NCBI GenBank assembly: GCA_040143965.1
Contig: JASJQH010007064.1
Span: 1-22,283, forward strand
Origin: Basidiobolus ranarum
Taxonomy: Eukaryota > Basidiobolomycota > Basidiobolomycetes > Basidiobolales
Direction: 5' to 3'
Length of the DNA stretch: 22,283 bases
In this document: positions 1 to 6,996 of the stretch, piece after piece
Layout of the letters: the number at the start of each line of letters is the position of its first letter
Numbering within the stretch: the first letter of the stretch is position 1
Program-made: the position numbers and the translations under genes
The notes under the pieces: model-generated
Seen by the model: the letters and a program-made list of their open reading frames with translations, nothing else
Database searches by the model: none
What the model was told of the DNA's origin: nothing

Positions 1-1
1 T

Positions 2-172
2 TCGATTGTTGGTAACCGTCAAGATCTTGCTGAGGCCCTTGACTTTGCTGCTCGTGGTAAGGTCAAGTGTCACTACAAGGTTCAAGATATGGAGACTATT
101 CCTCAAGTCTACGAAGATATGCATGCTAGGAAAATTGCCGGTCGTATTGTTCTTGACATGCACAACCATTAG
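2..172 (+). CDS. Zinc-dependent alcohol dehydrogenase, C-terminal end (partial)
   Basis: The window opens inside a reading frame that runs to a TAG at 170-172 and gives the last 56 residues of a medium-chain zinc alcohol dehydrogenase. The visible signature is SIVGNRQDLAEALDFAARGK, followed by a segment ending in KIAGRIVLDM, which is the usual C-terminal Rossmann/catalytic-domain closure of the AdhP/yeast-ADH type (SxVGxRxDLxEAL...GRxVxDM). The family interconverts primary alcohols and aldehydes with NAD(H) in the cytosol or mitochondrion. The zinc ligands and the NAD-binding glycine motif lie upstream of the window, so the subclass cannot be fixed. The fragment has no internal stop. Codon use (many C-ending codons and CGT) looks more biased than in neighbouring genes, which suits a highly expressed enzyme. 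A candidate poly(A) signal AATAAA lies at 245-250. Confidence 0.85.
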   Translation, partial: SIVGNRQDLAEALDFAARGKVKCHYKVQDMETIPQVYEDMHARKIAGRIVLDMHNH

Positions 173-514
173 ATCATCTTAATTTCATAAAAGTGTACAT
201 TTCATCGTAACGTATAGTATTAATGCAATATAAAAACTCTAGTTAATAAAATTTGATTTCTTATAATTCCAATGAACATATTTATGTTACTTTTACCCTA
301 ACCATTTTCTATTTACTGTCGCAGGTGATCATCTGAGTAATATAGGGTTAGGGTTATTAATTAGTCGGGCTTTGACAATTTAGAAAAAATTACTGAGTTT
401 CAATTATTCATAGATGTAAAGATGAAACTACTGAATACTTATTGTTATAAAACCTTTTCTCTCGAACTGTTCAATAGTATATTCTACGGTGCATCCTTCA
501 CTTATCCAAATATC
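173..514. other. Intergenic: ADH 3' end and upstream region of the small secreted gene
   Basis: AT-rich DNA without a convincing gene. It carries AATAAA at 245-250, likely the ADH polyadenylation signal, a C-strand telomere-like motif TACCCTAACC at 294-303, and a G-strand motif TAGGGTTAGGGTTA at 343-356. The open frame can be extended upstream of 515 to an ATG at 422, but that extension is not signal-peptide-like, so the start at 515 is preferred. Confidence 0.6.
343..356 (+). promoter_or_regulatory. Telomere-like (telobox) motif
   Basis: TAGGGTTAGGGTTA, a 14-nt perfect match to tandem TTAGGG, lies about 160 bp upstream of the inferred ATG of the small secreted protein. In other fungi such motifs are bound by Myb-type telobox proteins such as Tbf1. 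A regulatory role here is inferred only from position and recurrence in the window. Confidence 0.4.
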
Positions 515-917
515 ATGAAATATATCACTGCAGCTGCGTTTTTGGCCATCCTTTCTGCTACTACTGCACTACCAACTTACAATACTCCAAAGTCTAGTCC
601 TAGCAAGTACTGTAAGGGCCTAGTGGATAAACTCAACACTCTTAGATGTAGCAGTCTTTGTTGGGTAGCCCGAGAAACCTGGATATGCCCCTAGGGATCT
701 TGATAAGAGGAGCTGCCAAGAGTTAGTTACTGCTGTCACAGCATTAGGGATTCAAGTCGACGCAGGTATATTTTATTTTTTGACAGGACTTTCACTTCAA
801 CTTACAGAACTTGATGGTTGGTTCCAACAATTTTTCAGAAGAAGGAAAAGTTCTAGAAATTTGAAACGTGGACATTACAGAGAATCCAAGCTTGCAGCTC
901 ATAATGAATTGAGGTAA
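515..917 (+). CDS. Small secreted protein with Kex2-like sites (hypothetical)
   Basis: No recognised family. The inferred model has three exons: 515-606, 695-765 and 808-917, giving 90 residues. The start at 515 is chosen because it opens a typical signal peptide (MKYITAAAFLAILSATTALP). The first intron (607-694) uses donor GTACTG, the same unusual donor needed for LSM1 intron 1, and acceptor CCCCTAG; the second (766-807, 42 nt) runs from GTATAT to TTACAG. After the signal peptide come a short Ser/Pro/Lys linker, a DLDKR site that looks like a Kex2 cleavage point, then a region with one Cys (SCQELVTAVTALG), a WFQQFF patch, a basic run RRRK and a second KR. This layout would fit a secreted propeptide, but function is unknown. 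The TAA stop lies exactly at the left edge of a MITE, so the ancestral C-terminus may have differed. If the first intron is not spliced, the frame stops at 694. Confidence 0.5.
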
Positions 918-1575
918 TTTGGCAACTTGTTGGAAATGGTTAAGAGAACTAGTAGAATTAGTAGCTTTAACTTATTGATTTACTGGGTAGAAAGTTGACA
1001 TTAATAGCTTTGTCAAGAATTATACAGCCAAGTATGTATAGTGTGTTAAAATGGTCTCAGAGACATACAAACAAAGTCTGGAGTCTCTAGAGAAAGTTTG
1101 AAAAATCTATATATCTGAGAACTTCTAAGTTGGTAAATATATTCAAAATAAATTCCTCTTGAGAGTTGTAGGTGATATCTTAGTGCAATATGGAATTGTC
1201 AAACACTAAACTATATGTGACCATATAGATGGTCATGTTGAAGTTGGCATTGCCTAAACACCTATATAGTCATACCTAGCTTAGTACTTAGTTATCTTAT
1301 ATTTCACTAAGATATCACCCATTATTCTCATGAGAAATTTACTTGGAATATTGACACCAACTTAGAAGCTCTCAGATATATAGCTTTTTCAAGCTTGTGC
1401 TAGAAGCCCCAAACTTTGCACACATGTTCCTGGGACCTTTCTTAGTACATTATACAAATTAGTTTGTTTACATCTTGACAAAACTATAAATGTCAACTTT
1501 CTACTCAATAAATCAATGAGTGAGAACCACCAATTTCTCTAGTTTGCAAACCACTTCCAACAGGCTCCCAAAATA
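915..1575. mobile_element. Foldback MITE, Tc1/mariner-like, with TA target duplication
   Basis: The element at 917-1573 (657 bp) is one long imperfect palindrome. Matching blocks on the two arms all share the same coordinate sum (2490): the termini 917/1573, the block 1107-1119 against 1371-1383, and the block 1174-1185 against 1305-1316. Each arm is therefore about 328 nt and there is almost no loop. Termini read ATTTGGCAACTTG and, on the opposite strand, TTTTGGGAGCCTG. A TA dinucleotide flanks each end (915-916 and 1574-1575), the classic Tc1/mariner target duplication. There is no coding capacity, so it is a non-autonomous element. The arms have diverged noticeably, which suggests an old insertion. 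A related half-copy lies at 22116-22283. Confidence 0.8.
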
Positions 1576-2120
1576 TATCAACATAAGTAACAGTGAGTAG
1601 TAAAAAGTCATCTAAACAAATTCAAACATTCATTTGGAATTACATCTGGTAAGATCATCAGCATTACAATATTTCAGATATATTTCATATATATGGTTAC
1701 GGTCAGACACCGTAGTAGAAAGGAGATAACAATGCCAACATTACCAAAACTATCCGAATTGTGATACTGAATATAGATGTTTACACATCAGCGTCAATCA
1801 TGTCTCAATATTCAACTGTACATGGTCGAGTGATGTATACTAGTGATGTATACTACTATTGCGGATTTCTTTCGAGTCGAATTGGTTTCTGATGGCTCTC
1901 TAAAGCACTTAGGGTACACTTTATAGCCAAATATCCACACTATATACCACTTCACAGTCAAACATCCATACAATAGACAGAAAAGAGCAAAACTTTATAC
2001 AAATAGCAGCTACTCAAAATGGAAGAATACTCATATTTAAAAACAATGAACTGAAACAGATATTCAGAGATCCGATATCCAATAATAGAAATGGCTGGCA
2101 TATCTTGCTAGCATATCTTG
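1576..2120. other. Intergenic with two short tandem duplications
   Basis: AT-rich DNA between the MITE and the 3' end of the membrane-protein gene. No gene is visible. A 13-bp unit GTGATGTATACTA is duplicated in tandem at 1830-1842 and 1843-1855, and another 13-bp unit starts at 2098. Confidence 0.55.
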
Positions 2121-2129
2121 CTAGCATAT
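2098..2129. repeat. Tandem 13-bp duplication over a stop codon
   Basis: GCATATCTTGCTA occurs at 2098-2110 and 2111-2123, followed by a further partial unit GCATAT. The second copy contains the stop codon (2121-2123, minus strand) of the membrane-protein gene. Confidence 0.75.
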
Positions 2130-3086
2130 TTCTTCATTCAGGCGGCTGGAAGACACAACTTTCAAATCGTAGATATCATCCCCATGTGAGTTTGGAAAGC
2201 TCTCAAAATCACCACCTGAGGTCATTTTGGATTGAGTCAAGGCTGCTTCTGTCCTTTGCTTTTCTATCTTTAGTAATTGGAGTGCGAATAACTTAGAACT
2301 CGTGGCCCCTGTAAAATAGACACTCATTAGACACCCATTAGCATTATAGAGTATATAAAAGAAAAACTTACATTTAGTTTGAAACAGCACGTCGGGATTG
2401 AGATTAAATGTAATGCCGGCGAGAAGTAGAGAAAACCAGAAAATTCCGCTGACACATGATGCCAAAGTTAAACCTAAAGCGTTGGTCGAGAGAGCATTCC
2501 TAAGGCACTTGGACTGCAAGTATCTGTTGTACACGATATATACTATTCCACACATCTGAACTGCGTAGATCATTACTTCAGTTGACATGTAAGCCCTGAA
2601 AGCAGACATCGGTGGGGAGATTATGCATTGTTGAAGCGCTCCATTATAGGCATTAAGCCCTATCTCTAGTAGAATGATGATAACCAATTTAGCTAGTTCG
2701 AGCAAGATTCCTAGTATTAAAAAGCCAGGACTGATTTTCTCTTGATTGTATAAACGTACGAAGGTCAGAAGCTCCATAATGGTATTGGATACGTAGTAGA
2801 ATATCCAATTAAAGAAGCCTTTGAAATGACATTGAGTGATAAAGTAGTACCCGGAGACTGCACTAAGATGACACGTAACGGCGAAGAACGCCTGTACGGC
2901 GTTTAATAGGTAGAGACTACTTGTAGGGCTTTTCAGCAATAATTTAGTACCAGTATATGCGCAACTGATATGCACAGCTAGAGTAGCAGAAAAAATGAAC
3001 ATCGCCATGCTGGACATGAGGTATTCGTTAGTTGAGATTGTAATGATCTGTTGGTATTGTGGAGTTTGCGGAAATATTGTAGACAT
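2121..3086 (-). CDS. Multi-pass membrane protein, GPCR-like (hypothetical)
   Basis: The first true ATG in the frame is at 3086 (MSTIFPQTPQYQQ). A longer N-terminus would need a non-ATG start. A 63-nt in-frame intron at 2309-2371 has donor GTAAGT, branch-like CTAAT sequences and acceptor TTTTACAG. Removing it gives about 300 residues in two exons (2372-3086 and 2121-2308). Six hydrophobic segments are clear, around MAMFIFSATLAVHIS, LYLLNAVQAFFAV, FNWIFYYVSNTIMELL, GFLILGILLELAKLVIIILL, MSTEVMIYAVQMCGIVYIVY and LGLTLASCVSGIFWFSLLL. A hydrophilic, Ser/Asp/Glu-rich tail follows an LLKIEKQR segment. If the intron is retained, it adds a hydrophobic stretch that could act as a seventh span. A receptor role is possible but unproven; I do not recognise the family. 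A TATA box lies at 3148-3155. Confidence 0.7.
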   Translation of the reverse strand: MSTIFPQTPQYQQIITISTNEYLMSSMAMFIFSATLAVHISCAYTGTKLLLKSPTSSLYLLNAVQAFFAVTCHLSAVSGYYFITQCHFKGFFNWIFYYVSNTIMELLTFVRLYNQEKISPGFLILGILLELAKLVIIILLEIGLNAYNGALQQCIISPPMSAFRAYMSTEVMIYAVQMCGIVYIVYNRYLQSKCLRNALSTNALGLTLASCVSGIFWFSLLLAGITFNLNPDVLFQTKCKFFFYILYNANGCLMSVYFTGATSSKLFALQLLKIEKQRTEAALTQSKMTSGGDFESFPNSHGDDIYDLKVVSSSRLNEEIC

Positions 3087-3147
3087 GGCTGTCAAATTGA
3101 CTGATGAAACTAAAGTAATACTTCGATAACTACAGATCAACTCACTC

Positions 3148-3155
3148 CTTATATA
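3148..3155 (-). promoter_or_regulatory. TATA box of the membrane-protein gene
   Basis: TATATAAG on the minus strand, about 62 bp upstream of the ATG at 3086 and just outside the coding frame. Confidence 0.45.
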
Positions 3156-3603
3156 CTTTCATAATAGAGGGTGCAAATGCAAAAACGGGGACTAACACTC
3201 TCCCGCTGCTAATAGGAACTCACCCCCTGGCTCGTAGTAAATAGTCTTCAAGTAAAACTTAGACAGATTCTCTATTTGAGCAAACTGTCAGGAGATATAT
3301 GCTACTCAGGACTTTTACTAACAGCCCCTGATTCTTAATCGGTGGTTTCTAAAGTGAGTGCCACCTTTGAGCCGTCACTTCCATCCCATATTATACAAGC
3401 AAAAGACACACGTCTCAAAATAAGCAAACAAAATCTACTTAGGACATATATAGTAATAAGCTTTACCAGGTACTCAGAGTAACAATTAAAGAAGTAATGT
3501 TTCCATTTTGAACGGTTTTAGACTTGGATTATTCACAACAATCGAATTTGATAGGCTTGCTCGATATGGTCTAAGTAATAATAATAGAAGCATATAGCAT
3601 GAA

Positions 3604-3657
3604 TGGTATTGGTATTGGTGATGGTGATGGTGATGGTAATTGTAATTGTAATTGTAA
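3604..3657. repeat. Drifting hexamer satellite
   Basis: Nine consecutive 6-bp units in one phase: TGGTAT twice, TGGTGA three times, TGGTAA once, TTGTAA three times. Adjacent blocks differ by one or two bases, as if variants spread by stepwise slippage. Confidence 0.85.
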
Positions 3658-3672
3658 TGGAAGCATATAGCC

Positions 3673-3842
3673 TACCCTAACCCTGGATGAAAGTGGGTGC
3701 ATATATTGTGAATAGAAATATGGTGATAGAATTACATTTCCAGAATTGGGGTTGAGGAGTGTCACCAGCTAACCATCTTGATCCATCAGTTGATTATGAA
3801 CATACCCCTCTATCCATAACACTTCGAGTAGCCCTAACCCTA
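3673..3842 (-). promoter_or_regulatory. Pair of telomere-like motifs
   Basis: ACCCTAACCCT at 3674-3684 and CCCTAACCCTA at 3832-3842, both C-strand on the plus strand and 148 bp apart. They lie 0.6 to 0.75 kb upstream of the membrane-protein gene, just after the hexamer satellite. A regulatory function is inferred, not shown. Confidence 0.35.
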
Positions 3843-4216
3843 TCAGTGGCCTGTAGCGGCAAATCATTGGATAATCGAACTTTTACACATATGCATATGC
3901 ACCATGACTATCGATCAGCCAGAGTTGGAAATGGGATTAGTGGGATTAGAATTTATATATTTCTTTGGCTGTTGTTGCATTTAAATGTCTATCCTGAGAC
4001 TATTAAAATATTCACTCGCTACTATATGACTGTTCTCTGCTTATTACAACATAAGTTAAAGTGCAAGTGACAACCTTAAGCTCCTTTAAGCATACCCGAT
4101 TCGGATACTATATATTCTGGATTTTTTAGAAGCACAGCATTACGCATAGCATCGTACATGAAGGTTTTATTGAAATGATTAAGTTATTCAGTATTGGCCA
4201 GTTCGGCATGCATAAG

Positions 4217-5263
4217 TTAGTAATTGACAAGCTCAACATATGAAGAGCCGATGGCTCTTTCATTGTGATTGTTATATTCGTAGCAAACAACGTTCACTTC
4301 AATATCTCCAAAGAATGATCTTGTCTTCTCTTTACCACACAAGAAGCATAAAGTGTACACGGCAATTTCGAATTCGGGCGAAACTCCGAACAGAGTGGTT
4401 GACATGGGCTTCAGGACATCCTTCCATTTAAATTGGATGCATCCCATATGCTCATTACCTGTTGGCTGAAGATATTATTAGAAAATCAAGCATAGGGAGG
4501 GATTAGGGTTGTTCGGATACTTACTCTAGCCAATGGATGGTTTGAGTTTCGTGGACGGACGAACCCCTGATAATCCAAGAAGTTTTTACGCTCTTCTAAG
4601 AATAAGGTCACCCAATTATGAAATCCTATAACTTTATCATGCTTAACTTCTCCCAAGAATACATGTTCAAAGGCAGAAGAATCGCCGCCAGAGCCACGAC
4701 CGTAAAAACCAAACCATAACTTTTCCAAAAGTCTCTTCAGACTCATCACATCCGAATTGATAAGATTCTTTTTAATCAAATATTGCTGCATGTAACGAAT
4801 AACTGGGGTCTCGCATAATGCATCAATGAATCGACGATTCTCTTGGTTTTCCGTAACAGTAAGTACTTCATTTTTTCCTACTTCAGCAACATAATTATCC
4901 AGTAGATTGTAGAAGGCTGCATAGGTTGGAATAGCAAAGAACTTTTCTTTGTTGACTCGGGTGAATAATCGGAAAGCGGCCGCATCCCCTTCCAAATCAA
5001 CTTGGTTAGCATATATTCAAGCTCAGGATTTATCTATTGTATTTTTACCTGTTTCAAAGCCTCTTTTAGAGTCTTGTAAATTGAGTTCATACTATAAGTA
5101 ATTATTAGGAGTCAATACCTTTTGGACTGAAGTAGCTTCAAAAGGAACTTACATCCACTCCAGGCTGAAAACGGTTTACATCTAGCTCCCAGAGTTTTTG
5201 GCAAGCCTCACCGAGGTTTTGAAGTTCATTTTGGGTTGGCTCAGTAACGTTAAAGGTAGGCAT
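4217..5263 (-). CDS. EndoU (XendoU) family poly(U)-specific endoribonuclease
   Basis: Four inferred exons, read right to left: 5153-5263, 5049-5091, 4525-5000 and 4217-4465, giving 292 residues, the same length as Xenopus XendoU. Introns are 61, 48 and 59 nt. Family signatures in order are an N-terminal LWELDVNRFQPGVDYELNLQ, PTYAAFYNLLDNY, EHVFLGE, VIGFHNWVTLFLEE, the FLDYQGFVRP strand, FKWKDVLKP, and FGVSPEFEIAVYTLCFLCG. By comparison with XendoU, the catalytic histidines are those of EHVFLGE and GFHNW, and the catalytic lysine is that of VLKP; all three are present. EndoU enzymes cut single-stranded RNA at uridines, leaving 2',3'-cyclic phosphate ends, and bind manganese or calcium. No signal peptide is seen, so it is likely intracellular. 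It is followed on the same strand-wise upstream side by LSM1, 253 bp away. The least certain junction is the exon 2/3 acceptor, where CTAAC is very close to the AG. Confidence 0.9.
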
Positions 5264-5516
5264 CTCGGAAATAGAGTTAGAGGACAGAAGAGAGATAAAG
5301 CGGCCCCGTTCACTAAATGCCCAATAAATAGCCCACCCATAGATAGATAAGACTAATTTCCATTTGCTATAATTGGAGATTCATAAATGAGTTGTCACCA
5401 AATTGGCGAATGATTTAAATTTCGATATGTTCCTTAAATTGTTATCGAGCCATCAGTTTATTACGGAACAATAAATTATCGAATACAAGAGATACTAGAA
5501 TGAGATATATCTATTC

Positions 5517-6308
5517 TTAGTACAAATCGGTTTCTACGAAATCTACACTGAATCCTCTATCATAAAGGATTTTGTTACGAAGCTTTTCCCGTTTTTGACG
5601 TTCCTCTATCTCACATTTCTGAGCAACAAGTATCTCTTCGATAGGTAACTGACGTAGATGTATATCATCCTCTTTTTCCAAATCCTAAAAATCATCGAAT
5701 ATAAGTTACTGATATATAGAAAGTAAACTGCTTCTTATAAAGTGAGCAAAACTTCCATATCAGTGAGAATATTTCATAAAAAATGTTCACTTACCACTTC
5801 ACCAAGTAAAACGACATTTTCTCCACGTACGATAAAGATTCCTCTAGGAATATCTCCATAACATTCACCCACATAAATCCTCTCGATAGTATCTTGCAGA
5901 ACCAAGTTGGCTAACATTATCAATAAAGCAAGGTCATATTCAAAAAGAATTTAGTGAATACTTGAAGATACGAAGTAGACCGTTCTTTGCGGAAACAATA
6001 GGGAAAACATTTAATACCGAATTGATCATATGATCTCAATATTCCAATAAGCTTACGTCCATCTCGCAAAATGACCAAAACCTTTTCTAAATTTGAAGGA
6101 ATGCAGTTAAAAAACTGTATGATTCGTAGAGTGTAAGAGTAAACAATGGATATGCCCACTCTCAAAGGGTGTTGTATATAAAATAGACAGAATCATCCTC
6201 TCAGATGTTTCCTTACGAGGGGAGTATGACTGTAAAGAAGAATTGGGATACAGTACTATCAACACTATCGATCAAGCTAGCTGATGTGGTGAACAGCTGA
6301 CCGGGCAT
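5517..6308 (-). CDS. LSM1: U6 snRNA-associated Sm-like protein LSm1
   Basis: Four inferred exons, right to left: 6257-6308, 6018-6086, 5795-5910 and 5517-5684, giving 134 residues, close to human LSM1 (133). The N-terminus [17 protein letters not shown] joins to [15 protein letters not shown] (Sm1 motif), then [15 protein letters not shown], a segment [16 protein letters not shown], and the Sm2-type [20 protein letters not shown], all typical of LSM1. A basic, charged C-terminal helix follows. LSM1 replaces LSM8 in the cytoplasmic Lsm1-7 ring, which with Pat1 binds oligoadenylated or oligouridylated mRNA 3' ends and promotes decapping. Introns are unusually long for this window (170, 107 and 110 nt) and the first uses a GTACTG donor; that choice is supported because it restores the conserved DKKVLV junction. 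It shares the 6309-6996 upstream region with the divergent ABC1-like gene. Confidence 0.93.
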
Positions 6309-6996
6309 AAAACCTTCCATAATAAAGGTCGAAGGTGAGCGGGGTCGAGTTTTAAATTAAGAAAGTCAAAGTGAAGTTGAAACTACACAGCAGCTTTATT
6401 AATAATCTACAATAGATGTTCCGACTAACTTTCCTGGTAATCAAAATTATTATATTTAACTATAATTACTGGATTCTTCGGGGTTACGGAAGATGATTTA
6501 GGGTTAGGTTAGATAGAGTATCAAGACAGTCCGGAATTTCGCCACCAATCGCTTAAATCTCCGTAGCATGTGAAGAGAGATGGATGGCTTACCGATGACT
6601 GATTATTTTGGTAGACAACGCTAAGCAACATCCCTACCTGCTTGTAAACTAGTTTTAGGCTGGAGATTAGTACGGCAATATTTGGTTCATTTTTTGGAGA
6701 TTAACACATTGTAATCAATAACGAATATTGTTATTTCATGACTTGTTGATGACGTTTAAATCCATTATGAGTGACCGCAATTAATGCCCCATTTCTGATA
6801 ACGGACATAATAGCGGTCAAGTTGGTGTCATCTTTCTAAAATCAATTAAGGCTCTAGATTTTCTCTTCACTGCATAGAAGAATTTATTCTACACTTTTTA
6901 ATTTTAACTGACTGAAGTCTCCTATCCAAGTTTTCCACTTCTTCCGGTTTTCATACTGAAACGATACGACGACTCTACTCTGGAACGATCAGTTGA
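6309..6996. promoter_or_regulatory. Divergent intergenic region, LSM1 and ABC1-like gene
   Basis: A 688-bp spacer from which LSM1 (minus) and the ABC1-like gene (plus) diverge. It contains the telomere-like TTAGGGTTAGGTTAG at 6498-6512, about 190 bp upstream of the LSM1 ATG and 485 bp upstream of the other start. No clear TATA box or RNA gene is seen. Confidence 0.5.

Larger units (their letters stand above)
3087..4216. other. Intergenic, upstream of the membrane-protein gene
   Basis: A 1.1-kb gene-free stretch between the membrane-protein start and the EndoU stop. It holds the TATA box, a hexamer satellite at 3604-3657 and telomere-like motifs at 3673-3684 and 3832-3842. An open frame at 3759-4070 lacks an ATG start, shows no domain-like pattern and is not called. 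Confidence 0.6.

Noticed and set aside
294-356. True telomere or subtelomere end
   Set aside because: Only one to two repeat units are present, in both orientations across the window, and ordinary housekeeping genes lie on both sides.
422-514. N-terminal extension of the small secreted protein to the ATG at 422
   Set aside because: The added segment is not signal-like and would bury a clear signal peptide starting at 515; the downstream ATG is preferred.
3571-3765. Minus-strand open frame rich in Pro, Ser and Gln-Leu repeats
   Set aside because: Its repeats are simply the translation of the hexamer satellite.
3759-4070. Plus-strand open frame of 103 codons
   Set aside because: It has no ATG start, no domain-like pattern, and overlaps telomere-like motifs. 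It looks like chance openness.
6746-6798. Possible box C/D snoRNA (TTGATGA followed by CTGA about 45 nt later)
   Set aside because: The C box lacks the purine at its first position and no terminal stem is visible around the boxes.
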